NCBI GenBank assembly: GCA_000752675.2
Contig: LM994626.1
Span: 536,170-594,792, forward strand
DNA from: a bacterium OL-1
GTDB lineage: Bacteria > Actinomycetota > Coriobacteriia > Coriobacteriales > Atopobiaceae
Direction of reading: 5' to 3'
Length of the DNA stretch: 58,623 nt
Positions within the stretch are counted from its first letter, which is position 1, and every line of letters starts with the position of its first letter. Under the pieces are notes generated by a model. It was given only the letters and a program-made list of their open reading frames with translations, was not told the origin of the DNA and ran no database searches. Both the position numbers and the translations under genes were made by a program. This document shows positions 7,844 through 15,415 of the stretch, one piece after another.

Positions 7844-9807
7844 TCGCAGCAGGAAGTGATCCAGGAGAGGAGGTTGTCGCTCGCGGTGCCCGAGCGCTCG
7901 GCCATCACGTGGCCCTGGCCCCACACGGGAACATAGGTGACGTCCTCGACACCGCTGAAGTGGCGCAGCGCAAGCACCAGATTGGCGGAGGTAGCAAGCG
8001 AGGTCGAAGTGTCAAAGACGCCCTCGTTCACGCGCCAGTGCGGCGCCACGGAACCGGTGCCATAGCCGCCATAGGTGCCGCTCAGGAAGTAGAGCGGGTT
8101 GAACATCGAGACGCGCGTAGAGATGTCCGAGTCGAGGGAGTCGGCCTTCTCGAGGTCATCCTGCCAGGCGGTGGCGTAGGACTCGTCCCAGCCCTCAAGC
8201 GATGCGTAGGCGTCGGCGTTTGCGGCCACGCGCTCGCCAACCGTCTCGTCAAAGTGCAGGGTACTCTCCTCGCCAATACCAAAGAGCTGGTTGGTCTTCG
8301 TGGAACGGTCGGCAGCATCAAAGGCGGGAACCGAGAGCTCGGCGGGACGCAGGTGCGTCGAGAAGTCGCGCAGACTCGAGATGGAGACCGTCTGGCGGCT
8401 CACGTTGTAGTTAATCCACCAGTAGTCGGAGTTCAGCGCCGCAAAGTAGTTCTGCACGGTGTCGTAGATGGTGGACTGCACCTGCGTGGTGCCCGTTGGG
8501 AGCGTCGTGGTAGTCGTGGTAGCGGTGTCGCCCGTCGAGCCTGTGGCGTCCGTGCTGGCAGCGTCACCCTGGGCATCCGCAGCAGCAGAGGACTGCGCCT
8601 CCTGCTTGGCAGCCGCCACGGCGGCCTCCGTAGCACGCGCGGTAGCGAGGTTGGGGTCGCCCGGGAAGCTTGGGTCATCCATATGCTGCGGCGTGTACGT
8701 GTACGGGAACGTGGTGTCCGAGACAAAGTTGGTCGCCGAGTCATTAAGAATGGAGATGAGCTGGCTCGCGTAGGAGCCGAGCGTGTAGACGCCACCCTCG
8801 GACTCGTCGAGCGTGAGCTGGGAGTCGTCGGAGTCGCGCAAATCCATCGCGTTGATGTAGCTCGCATAGTCTGCGGCCAGGCCCTGCGAGAGGGCGGACG
8901 TCCACGTGCCGTCCGCACGATTGCCCGCCGTCGAGAACTGCCCCATCATCCACTCGTAGGACGCGTCGGCCGTGTCGAAGGAGGTGACCGGGCACCACGA
9001 CGCGCTGCCAAAGACGGCGTCCGAGACGGCGTTGCCCTCGGCATCGTGCGTGATGGCGCCAATGGAGTCCAGGTAGGGCTTGTAAATCTCAGCATCTCCA
9101 GCAGAGCCGAGCAGCGCGCTCACGCCGCCACCGGCAGAGAAGCCAAACGAGAAGACCCGCGAGGTGTCGCAGGGAAGCGCGTCCTTGTTGTAGCGCAGGT
9201 AGCGGATGGCGGCCTTGAGGTCGACCACAGGCCAGGGTGCACCGCCGGGATAGAGGTCGGTGGAGCCGGTCGAGGAGTCATAGCCAGCGCTCCTCCCGCG
9301 GAAGCCCGCGTACACGTAGATGCAGCCGGCATCGAGGAAGGTGCCCAGGCCGTCGTAGCCGTACTTTGTGGGGCTCGCCTGCGGTGAGAGCGTGCCGCTG
9401 TTGATAGGCAGAAGGACGGGCGCCGTGGACGGCGTGAAGCCGCCCACCACGGCCTTCTCGTTCACCGTGCATGAGTAGGTGTCGCCCTTCTTCTCGGCCG
9501 TGAAGAACTTGCCGGGAACAAAGATCGCCAGGGACTCGTAGGCCGTCGTGGCGGGCTTCAGGCAGTAGGTGAGGCCCAGCTGGTAGTAGACGTCGTTGTC
9601 CGCATCATACTTCCAGGCAGACGTGTCGAGCGCCAGGCTCTTGAACTCGCCCAGGTCCACGTTGTCGGCAGGCTGCGTCGTGGTGTCCGTGGACTGGTCG
9701 GAGTTGTTGTCGGCCTGCTGCCGCGTGGGAGCGCTGCAGGCGGCGAGGCCCATGCTTGCGGCACCAGCCGATGCAAGCTCGAGGAATTCCCTTCGTGTCC
9801 AGCTCAT
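7840..9807 (-). CDS. Tat-exported lipoprotein alpha/beta-hydrolase (tannase/esterase-like)
   Basis: Predicted surface esterase. The N-terminus has a twin-arginine motif (TRREFLE, residues 4-10) and a lipobox LAAC with C24 as the lipid anchor, so export by Tat and lipidation are likely. A Thr/Gln/Asp-rich linker precedes an alpha/beta-hydrolase fold with nucleophile S224 in FGFSAGGG. Late in the protein, WRVNEGVFDTST and VWGQGHVMAE probably supply the acid and the catalytic His. A roughly 100-residue Ala/Ser/Thr-rich insert lies in the middle. The overall plan resembles subtype-B-like tannases and carboxylesterases of gut Actinobacteria; substrate uncertain. ATG 9807 has GGGGGG upstream. Confidence 0.7.
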   Translation of the reverse strand: MSWTRREFLELASAGAASMGLAACSAPTRQQADNNSDQSTDTTTQPADNVDLGEFKSLALDTSAWKYDADNDVYYQLGLTYCLKPATTAYESLAIFVPGKFFTAEKKGDTYSCTVNEKAVVGGFTPSTAPVLLPINSGTLSPQASPTKYGYDGLGTFLDAGCIYVYAGFRGRSAGYDSSTGSTDLYPGGAPWPVVDLKAAIRYLRYNKDALPCDTSRVFSFGFSAGGGVSALLGSAGDAEIYKPYLDSIGAITHDAEGNAVSDAVFGSASWCPVTSFDTADASYEWMMGQFSTAGNRADGTWTSALSQGLAADYASYINAMDLRDSDDSQLTLDESEGGVYTLGSYASQLISILNDSATNFVSDTTFPYTYTPQHMDDPSFPGDPNLATARATEAAVAAAKQEAQSSAAADAQGDAASTDATGSTGDTATTTTTTLPTGTTQVQSTIYDTVQNYFAALNSDYWWINYNVSRQTVSISSLRDFSTHLRPAELSVPAFDAADRSTKTNQLFGIGEESTLHFDETVGERVAANADAYASLEGWDESYATAWQDDLEKADSLDSDISTRVSMFNPLYFLSGTYGGYGTGSVAPHWRVNEGVFDTSTSLATSANLVLALRHFSGVEDVTYVPVWGQGHVMAERSGTASDNLLSWITSCCE

Positions 9808-9875
9808 CGCAGACCCCCCTGAAATGGTAACGGGCCGCGGTGCGGCCCGGAAGACGTTAGCGAGAGGCACGGCGC

Positions 9876-10823
9876 CTACTTGGCAGCCTTGCCTTTGTTC
9901 TTGGCGTCGTTGTACTTGTCGTCGCGGCGATCCGGCCCCCAGAAGCAGCAGGAGTACATGCCAGGGCCCACGTGGCAGCCGATGGTAGGGCCAATGCTCG
10001 AGCGGTAGACCTTAAGCTCGTGCTCGGTAGGCTTGAGCATGCGGGCAAGCGAGTCGCCGTCGGCCACGCAGTCCGCGTCGCCAATTGCCACCACGTGGCC
10101 CTCGTAGGACGAGTCGTGGAAGTCCTCGTAGAACTCGGCCATCTTGCGCATGGCCTTCCTGCGGCCGCGCGCCATGCCCATGATTGCCAGCGAACCATCG
10201 AGGTTGAAGGTGAGGAGCGGCTTCACGTCGAGAAGGCCGCCGACCACGGCGACGGACTTGGGGATGCGGCCTCCACGGTGGAGCGCATCGAGGTTGTCCA
10301 CCATGAAGATGGTGTGAGCGTGGAAGCGCGCGTCCTCTGCCCAGGCAACCAGCTCCTCGGCCGTCAGACCCTGGTCGCGCTTCTCGATGGCGGCGTGGAT
10401 GAAGAGGTTCTGCGTGGTGGATCCTATGAGGCAGTCGACTACGTAGATGGGCGTGGGGAGCGTGCCGCCGTGCTTCTCGCGCACGCGGTCAAGCGCCGTC
10501 ACGGCACCGTTGTACGCGCCGGAGATGCCGCTCGAGAGGGCAAAGTGAACCGTGGGGATGCCGGAGGCAATGGCCTTCTCGAACGCCTCCTCGTAGACCA
10601 TCTGGGAGGGCTGCGAGGTCATGGGGCAGGCGCCGTTCTCGATGGCGGAGTAGAAGTCGTGGGCCGAGCGTGACTGGAAGAGGTCGTCGACACCGGAGAG
10701 GCCACCGTCAGGCTTGCTTGCCTCGGTATAGGTGAACGAGAGGCACGTGATGCCCGCCCGCTCGACCTCCTCGGGGGAAAAGTCGCAGCACGAGTCCGTC
10801 ATGATGTTGCACTTGGTCGCCAT
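9876..10823 (-). CDS. DegV-family fatty-acid-binding protein
   Basis: Binds a fatty acid and, in FakB-type members, presents it to a fatty acid kinase. MATKCNIMTDSCCDFSPEE at the N-terminus matches the family's TDSxxD lipid-head contact region. HFALSSGISGAYNG and DNLDALHRGGRIPKSVAVVG are the other family blocks. 315 aa, normal length. A much longer frame exists upstream, but ATG 10823 with GAGGAG ahead starts the domain precisely. The divergent neighbour is acylphosphatase. No FakA-like kinase is in the window. Confidence 0.88.
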   Translation of the reverse strand: MATKCNIMTDSCCDFSPEEVERAGITCLSFTYTEASKPDGGLSGVDDLFQSRSAHDFYSAIENGACPMTSQPSQMVYEEAFEKAIASGIPTVHFALSSGISGAYNGAVTALDRVREKHGGTLPTPIYVVDCLIGSTTQNLFIHAAIEKRDQGLTAEELVAWAEDARFHAHTIFMVDNLDALHRGGRIPKSVAVVGGLLDVKPLLTFNLDGSLAIMGMARGRRKAMRKMAEFYEDFHDSSYEGHVVAIGDADCVADGDSLARMLKPTEHELKVYRSSIGPTIGCHVGPGMYSCCFWGPDRRDDKYNDAKNKGKAAK

Positions 10824-10967
10824 GTGGTCTCCTCGGTCGCCCTTGTTGTCCGGGTAGTATTGTAAGCGTACCCGCGCGTGGGGTCGTTTGCACAGGCAAC
10901 AACCACGATAAACGGAGAGCTTGCAGCCGGGAGAGCGGGACGGCGGCGGGCACCCGAGGGAGACGCT

Positions 10968-11318
10968 ATGTTCGCGAGAAAGAGCAGAGACGAGGTCGAG
11001 GGCGGCGGTGCGGCCGCCAGCGACGCAGCCGGCGGCGACACGCGGCGGATCCACGTGCGCTTCGTGGGGCAGGTGCAGGGCGTGGGCTTTAGGTGGACCA
11101 GCCAGCGCGTGGCCTTTGACCTGGGGCTTACCGGTTGGGTGAGAAACGAGCCCGATGGCTCGGTGAGCATGGAGCTCCAGGGGCCAAGCGAGGCCGTGGC
11201 CACGTTCTTCACGCGGCTGCTCGAGAGCTACCGGCGCTTCCCCATCAGCTACACCATCGACTCCAAGGAGGACATCCCGCCCATGCCGGGCGAGACCGAG
11301 TTCTCCGTGCGCTTCTAG
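10968..11318 (+). CDS. acyP: Acylphosphatase
   Basis: Hydrolyses carboxyl-phosphate bonds of acylphosphates. The core [18 protein letters not shown] contains the conserved phosphate-loop Arg, and [11 protein letters not shown] carries the catalytic Asn. An Ala/Gly-rich N-terminal extension of about 25 residues precedes the domain. ATG 10968 follows GAGGGAG. The stop is 8 bases before the next start, so it is probably the first gene of a three-gene unit with the glycosylase and the RDAC protein. Confidence 0.88.
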   Translation: MFARKSRDEVEGGGAAASDAAGGDTRRIHVRFVGQVQGVGFRWTSQRVAFDLGLTGWVRNEPDGSVSMELQGPSEAVATFFTRLLESYRRFPISYTIDSKEDIPPMPGETEFSVRF

Positions 11319-11326
11319 GCGGCCGC

Positions 11327-12115
11327 ATGGCCGCGATTGTAACAACGCTCTTCTCGCTTGACGCCATTGCTGCGTCGGGGCAGGTGTTTACGTGGCGGCG
11401 CGCCAAGGACGGGTGGCTTGTCGCCAGCGGAGAAAGGCGGTGTCTGCTCTCGCAGGAGGGCGATGCCGAGAAGGGCGTTGTCTTCGTACGGCGCGCGGAC
11501 GGAAGCGACGTCAACGCCGACGAGCTTGCCTATTGGCGCCACTACCTGGCCCTGGACGTGGACTACGAGATGATCCTGGACGAGCTTGCCATGCCAGCCG
11601 AGGTCATGGAGGTGGGTGTCGGGATTAGGGTGCTCGCCCAGGACTGGTGGGACACGGCCGTGAGCTTTGTGGTGTCGCAAAACTCGAACATCGTACGCAT
11701 CCAGCGGACGATGGATGCATTGCTCGACGCGGGTGGAGGGTGCGTGCCGGGGCCAGACCAGCTGGCGGAGCTTCTCGGCGACGAGGCATTTGCAGCGGGG
11801 CTCAAGCTGGGGTACAGAAGGCCCTACCTCGAGGCGCTTGCGGCGCGGGCGCAGGCCTGGCACCCCGCGCGGATTGACCGGCGGGACGTCTCGCTAGAGG
11901 AGTCCATGGCCGAGCTTGAGGAGAGCCCAGGCATTGGCCCCAAGGTTGCAAGCTGCATTTGCCTCTTTGGGCTGGGGTATCTCGATGCGGTGCCACGCGA
12001 CACCTGGATCAAGCGGGCGGAGCGCGAGCACCACGTGGCGTGGAACGCGCGTTGGGGCGGAATCCAGCAGCAGTTTGTCTTCGCGTGGATGCGCGAGAAG
12101 GGACGTGGAAAATGA
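11327..12115 (+). CDS. DNA glycosylase of the HhH-GPD superfamily (OGG1-like)
   Basis: Likely base-excision repair enzyme removing oxidised purines. An N-terminal domain begins with the OGG-like FSLDAIAASGQVFTWRR (compare FxxxQxFRW). The helix-hairpin-helix ESPGIGPKVASCICLFGLG carries the catalytic Lys, and AVPRDTWIKR supplies the conserved Asp. QNSNIVRIQRTMDAL matches the family's QNNN-type segment. 262 aa, and no iron-sulphur cluster cysteines at the end, as expected for OGG rather than Nth/MutY. ATG 11327 lacks a strong ribosome site and sits 8 bases after acyP, suggesting coupling. Confidence 0.8.
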   Translation: MAAIVTTLFSLDAIAASGQVFTWRRAKDGWLVASGERRCLLSQEGDAEKGVVFVRRADGSDVNADELAYWRHYLALDVDYEMILDELAMPAEVMEVGVGIRVLAQDWWDTAVSFVVSQNSNIVRIQRTMDALLDAGGGCVPGPDQLAELLGDEAFAAGLKLGYRRPYLEALAARAQAWHPARIDRRDVSLEESMAELEESPGIGPKVASCICLFGLGYLDAVPRDTWIKRAEREHHVAWNARWGGIQQQFVFAWMREKGRGK

Positions 12116-12366
12116 AGGTCGTCAACATCCTCGAGATTGCCGACGTAAACGAGGCTCTGCTCAATGCTGGGGTACCGGCGCGCGTACGCCTGCGCGATGC
12201 ATGCGGTGGGCAGTCGCTGTGGGTGGAGGTGAGCCGCGAGGCGGTTGCCGAGAAGGACGATGCCGCCGTGCTGGCGGCGGCGCGCAAGGTCGTGAGCTCA
12301 TACTTTGCCGGAAGGTCGAAGCCCGTGGCGTTCGACGAGGACGGCAAGTCCTTCCGCCTGGCGTAG
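12112..12366 (+). CDS. Small conserved protein with RDAC motif
   Basis: 84-residue protein whose ATG overlaps the glycosylase stop (ATGA), so it is translationally coupled to it. It contains RLRDACGGQSLWVEVS, an Arg-Asp-Ala-Cys motif that I associate with a family of uncharacterised small actinobacterial proteins. No membrane segment or signal peptide. The alpha/beta pattern with acidic and basic patches suggests a compact globular fold. No function can be assigned; the context hints at a repair or stress link. Confidence 0.7.
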   Translation: MKVVNILEIADVNEALLNAGVPARVRLRDACGGQSLWVEVSREAVAEKDDAAVLAAARKVVSSYFAGRSKPVAFDEDGKSFRLA

Positions 12367-12958
12367 AGGCTGGCGGGGGTTCCGAAACGTTGAACTACAT
12401 ACGGCCCATGGCGATGGAAGTGGGAGCAGAGCATAATCCCCTCATCACGCTGGCTGTAGAGTGCGCAAACCGTAGTGAATGGGCCCATCGTTGCCCGCCC
12501 ATGGTTGGCCTCGCACATTAACTACTCCTCTTCTGGTCTCCCGTGCCAGTCGGGAGCGTGGCGGGGCGATAACGTTACGTCGAACTCGTCCTCGTTACAT
12601 TAATTTGGGCCGTTCTGCATCGAACTGCCCTTCGTTACATGAGGTTTCGGACACACGTCAAGTAGTGACTGTTTGCAGTCATTACAAAAGCCCAGGTAGA
12701 TTTGTAAATCAAAAACATAACTACCTGGGAAATCGAATCCAATCCCTAAAAAGGCATGTTAACGAAGGGCAGTTCGATGCAACCACGAGAAATTTTGTGC
12801 AACCAAAGGCGGTTCGATGCAGTCCTAGGGCAGGACGGATTCCCAAGGCAAACCAATTCTTCGTTTCCCGCCCGATGATTTTCTCGGCATTGCAAAGATT
12901 GTCATTGACCTTTTCTCGGGGTTTGGTATAGTAAACGAGCTTGCAAGAGCAAGCCTTT
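12367..12958. other. Gene-free 592-base stretch
   Basis: No reading frame here looks like a gene: codon use is random and the region is more AT-rich than its flanks. It holds the nested inverted-repeat element at 12616-12781 and further degenerate copies of its arm (GTTCGATGCAG near 12807-12821, GTCGAACTCGTCCTCGTTACA near 12579-12599). The promoter of tRNA-Phe must lie near the right end; GTATAGTAAAC at about 12926-12936 could be its -10 region. Confidence 0.6.
12616..12781. repeat. Nested inverted-repeat element
   Basis: Outer arms TGCATCGAACTGCCCTTCGT (12616-12635, continuing TACAT to 12640) and its complement at 12756-12781 differ only by one inserted base. Inside lies a second pair, CCCAGGTAG (12691-12699) and CTACCTGGG (12721-12729). 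An RNA across it could fold into a long two-tier hairpin. No coding sequence and no target duplication recognised. Confidence 0.65.
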
Positions 12959-13034
12959 GGCTGGGTAGCTCAGTTGGTAGAGCAGGGGACTGAAAATCCC
13001 CGTGTCAGGGGTTCGACTCCCTTCCCCGCCACCA
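12959..13034 (+). tRNA. tRNA-Phe (GAA anticodon)
   Basis: Full cloverleaf of 76 bases with encoded CCA. The D stem is GCTC/GAGC, the anticodon arm GGGGACTGAAAATCCCC has loop CTGAAAA (anticodon GAA), and the T arm is AGGGG-TTCGACT-CCCTT. The acceptor stem GGCTGGG against CCCCGCC leaves a U4-C69 mismatch in an otherwise paired stem. A terminator follows directly. Confidence 0.93.
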
Positions 13035-13042
13035 GTAAACAC

Positions 13043-13079
13043 GCAGGTCAGGGCACTAGCTGCTCTGGCCTGCTTTTTT
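13043..13079 (+). terminator. Rho-independent terminator after tRNA-Phe
   Basis: GCAGGTCAG pairs with CTGGCCTGC (one G-U) and is followed by six T residues, 9 bases after the tRNA CCA end. Confidence 0.85.
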
Positions 13080-13508
13080 GTGTGCTTCACCATGTGCTTC
13101 AAATGTGCTTCACGGATTATGAGAGCTTTGCAAAAGCCCAGTTGGCGGAGAGCCGCGCGAGGACCTCCGCCAGCCGGAGACCCCCCGCCCTGGGGCACGC
13201 ACAATCTGCGTACCCATGCGTTCGGCACCGCTTAGCCCATGCCCTAAACGCCGCTTAGCCCATGATCGATAGCAACGCCCCGCCGATTGCATCACTTGAA
13301 CTGACGGAAACCCGCCCATGCGGCGCGGCGTGGGCGTACCAGCGAGGGCGCGAGAGGGCAAAACCGCAGGTAGGGAGGGCAGTTGGGAGGGGGTCGAATC
13401 GTGACCACTATCGCCACCCCTACCCAGCATAGGGCCTGATTTTTTCGCGCGGCCGAAATTGAGGGTTCCGGGTGTTACAAGGCGGGGTGTAACGGGGGCT
13501 TGCGGCCC
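13080..13508. other. Non-coding accessory stretch with short direct repeats
   Basis: Three copies of TGTGCTTCA at 13081, 13093 and 13104 (11-12 base spacing). Two copies of CCGCTTAGCCCATG at 13228-13241 and 13251-13264. A GTTACA/TGTAAC inverted pair lies near 13474-13493. Frames here are shadows without ribosome sites. The stretch looks like the decayed edge of a mobile element inserted beside tRNA-Phe; no integrase is seen. Confidence 0.5.
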
Positions 13509-13901
13509 TCAGGCGCGTTGCGCCCGCTTCTTCGCCGCCTGGTACTCCCTCTCGGCCCTCTTCTGGCAAGCCTCCTCCTCGCGCAGCCGGGTGAGCCTCT
13601 CCGTCCAGCACGTCGGGCACATGCCGTGCCTTCCCGCCGACGTGTGGGGCCTCACCTCGCGCATGCCGCACACGGGACAGACGTCGCCCGGCCTCACCCT
13701 GAGCGACACGTGCGCCTTGGAGGCCATGCGCCTGACGGCCTTCGGTGAGCGCCCGAGTATCGCCGCCACCGCGTCCGCCCCCTCGTTGCGCATGGTGGAG
13801 AGGGTCTTCAGCTCGCCCGTTGTCCAGGGCCTCCTCTCGTTCGGGTACGCCGTCCCACCTGCGGAGGGGCCAGGCGTGGCCCCGGTGTTCGTGTCTCCCA
13901 T
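13509..13901 (-). CDS. Small HTH/zinc-ribbon protein of unknown function (phage-like)
   Basis: 130 residues. Residues 25-62 resemble a Myb/SANT-like helix-turn-helix (RPWTTGELKTLSTMRNEGAD then RSPKAVRRMASKA). A four-cysteine knuckle follows, CPVC at 75-78 and CPTC at 95-98, and the tail is a charged helix ending in a basic stretch. ATG 13901 has AGGAA six bases upstream. It is probably a DNA-binding protein of mobile-element origin; I do not recognise a named family. It sits beside a broken antirepressor-like fragment. Confidence 0.55.
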   Translation of the reverse strand: MGDTNTGATPGPSAGGTAYPNERRPWTTGELKTLSTMRNEGADAVAAILGRSPKAVRRMASKAHVSLRVRPGDVCPVCGMREVRPHTSAGRHGMCPTCWTERLTRLREEEACQKRAEREYQAAKKRAQRA

Positions 13902-14028
13902 GGCATTTCCTGAGTGCCTCGTCCACGCCAAGGCACCTTGCCACGCCCTCGATGTTGAACCGCACCTCTCACGTGCGCCCGTTCACGCAGACGCGCAGGA
14001 CTCCGAACTCCGCCTTCTCGACGAGAAA
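13902..14028 (-). pseudogene. Fragment resembling a phage antirepressor (Bro-N-like) domain
   Basis: In one minus-strand frame the translation reads FLVEKAEFGVLRVCVNGRT, a stop, then EVRFNIEGVARCLGVDEALR, after which the frame is lost into the HTH gene. The fg-vlRv...dg...F-i-gva-cLGv pattern is reminiscent of the BRO N-terminal domain of phage antirepressors. It has an in-frame stop, no ribosome site and no continuation, so it is probably a remnant. Assignment by eye only. Confidence 0.35.
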
Positions 14029-14180
14029 TCATTCGGAATTACAGGGACGCGAGTACCAACCGCGCCCCCAGGGACTACAGCCTTCTCAGATTCTTTTGCT
14101 TGTAACTGCTTGCATCTGTGGGGTCATTTTCAGCTCCTTCCCCGTGGCCGACTTGACCACGGGGCTGATTGGCGCCTCGC

Positions 14181-14426
14181 CTACCTGTCACCGCCGAACG
14201 TGAGGAACAGCCCGCCGAGCAGGCAGTGACTGCTGGGCTTGCGCTCAACGGGTGGCCTCTCGGGCTTCTGGTACCTCGCGCCCTTGGCCTCGGCCAGCTC
14301 GCGGGCGACGTTCTCCTGTACCTCCTGCCAGCGCTTCTCGGCCTTGGCCCTCGCCTCGGGTGACTCGCAGCTCACGTATAGGTTCATGGCCCGAATCGCC
14401 TCGCTCACCCCAACGTAGCCTCTCAC
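14181..14426 (-). pseudogene. Orphan inverted copy of the C-terminal part of the 14568 gene
   Basis: Its frame encodes 76 residues (from 14411 down to 14184) that match the last 78 residues of the plus-strand gene ending at 15305. Examples are GVSEAIRAMNLYVSCESPEA versus GVSEAIRAMDLYVSCESPEA, and an identical AEKRWQEVQENVAREL. The last part differs (SSHCLLGGLFLTFGGDR versus KKGPKFFTGLFITFGGDK). It has no ribosome site or N-terminal domain of its own, so it is either a duplication remnant or a silent alternative C-terminus. Confidence 0.75.
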
Positions 14427-14437
14427 CTACGCATCAA

Positions 14438-14466
14438 TTGAGCCCAAACAGGCACGCCCTTATCAT
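14438..14466 (+). promoter_or_regulatory. Promoter for the XRE-like gene
   Basis: TTGAGC (14438-14443), a 17-base spacer, then TATCAT (14461-14466): good matches to the housekeeping -35 and -10 boxes. It lies between the inverted C-terminal copy and the gene it should drive, so it sits inside the potentially invertible segment. Confidence 0.6.
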
Positions 14467-14567
14467 GCATGTGAACATACGTGCCGGTAGACAAGAATGG
14501 TCATGGATGGACGAGTGCCGCAGTGCTGGTTGCGGTGCATAGGCGGGCAATGCGATTGGAGCAAGGT

Positions 14568-15305
14568 ATGGACACCAACTCGTGCGTGCACCACATGCTC
14601 GACAAGGCCGGCCTGTCTCCGAATGCCGCATGCCAATCGATGGGGAGAGCAAACGGCTATGTAGACCAGTCCCTCAAGCGCAAGGGCGGCATAGGCGCAC
14701 CGGCGTTGGCGGAGATAGCCCAGGCGTGCGGTTACAAGCTGCAACTCGCCGGACGAGGAGAGACGCTGAACATAGATCCAGCAAACAAGAGCGAAGCCGA
14801 GAACACGCAGAAGACGCCGCGCAAGGGGCGCATGTCGCTCTTCGGGAACGGCAGCGTCACGTGGGACGTGTTCGCGGACGACAGCGAGCTTTTTGCCGTC
14901 ACGGACCCGTACGAGTTCCCCGCCTTCTACCACATAGGCCAGCGAGAGGACGGGTCCTGGCACGTCCTCTCCGTCGAGGAGCACGACTACGCGAAGGAAG
15001 GTGAGGGAGAACTAGAGCGCCAACTGGCCCGCGTGCGGGGCATGCGCAGGCTCGACGTGGGGGACAAGGGGGTGAGCGAGGCGATTCGGGCCATGGACCT
15101 ATACGTGAGCTGCGAGTCACCCGAGGCGAGGGCCAAGGCCGAGAAGCGCTGGCAGGAGGTACAGGAGAACGTCGCCCGCGAGCTGGCCGAGGCCAAGGGC
15201 GCGAGGTACAAGAAGCCAGAGAGGCCGCCCGTCGAGCGCAAGCCCAGCAAGAAGGGCCCCAAGTTCTTCACGGGACTCTTCATCACGTTCGGTGGAGACA
15301 AGTAA
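14568..15305 (+). CDS. XRE-like HTH protein with conserved C-terminal module, unknown function
   Basis: 245 residues. The N-terminus (about 1-60) looks like a lambda-repressor-type HTH: MLDKAGLSPNAACQSMGR then GYVDQSLKRKGGIGAPALAE, followed by CGYKLQL. The middle contains WDVFADDSELFAVTDPYEFP. The C-terminal third is a charged helix (EARAKAEKRWQEVQENVARE) ending in FTGLFITFGGDK. ATG 14568 has GGAG-CAAGGT upstream; an upstream GTG at 14481 is possible but lacks a site. An inverted copy of its C-terminal region lies 0.65 kb upstream. Probably a mobile-element regulator; no family name recognised. Confidence 0.6.
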   Translation: MDTNSCVHHMLDKAGLSPNAACQSMGRANGYVDQSLKRKGGIGAPALAEIAQACGYKLQLAGRGETLNIDPANKSEAENTQKTPRKGRMSLFGNGSVTWDVFADDSELFAVTDPYEFPAFYHIGQREDGSWHVLSVEEHDYAKEGEGELERQLARVRGMRRLDVGDKGVSEAIRAMDLYVSCESPEARAKAEKRWQEVQENVARELAEAKGARYKKPERPPVERKPSKKGPKFFTGLFITFGGDK

Positions 15306-15342
15306 CGCTCGCAAGGATTGCCCCACGTTCTTCTCGCCAAAA

Positions 15343-15372
15343 CGGCCCGCGACGCACAGGCGCCGCGGGCCG
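15343..15372 (-). terminator. Terminator between convergent genes
   Basis: CGGCCCGCG and CGCGGGCCG form a perfect 9-base-pair stem. On the minus strand it is followed by TTTT, so it should terminate the flavodiiron gene; it may also serve the plus-strand gene ending at 15305. Confidence 0.75.
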
Positions 15373-15415
15373 CAACATTGTCGTTCGGCGACAAACTTGG
15401 AACTGACCGTCTTCC

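Noticed and set aside
12902-13228. Minus-strand frame with GGGEGSRTPDTGIFS
   Set aside because: It is the antisense of tRNA-Phe and its flank, a well-known spurious translation, not a gene.
13035-15305. Complete prophage or integrative element
   Set aside because: No integrase, structural or replication genes and no second attachment site; only remnants remain.
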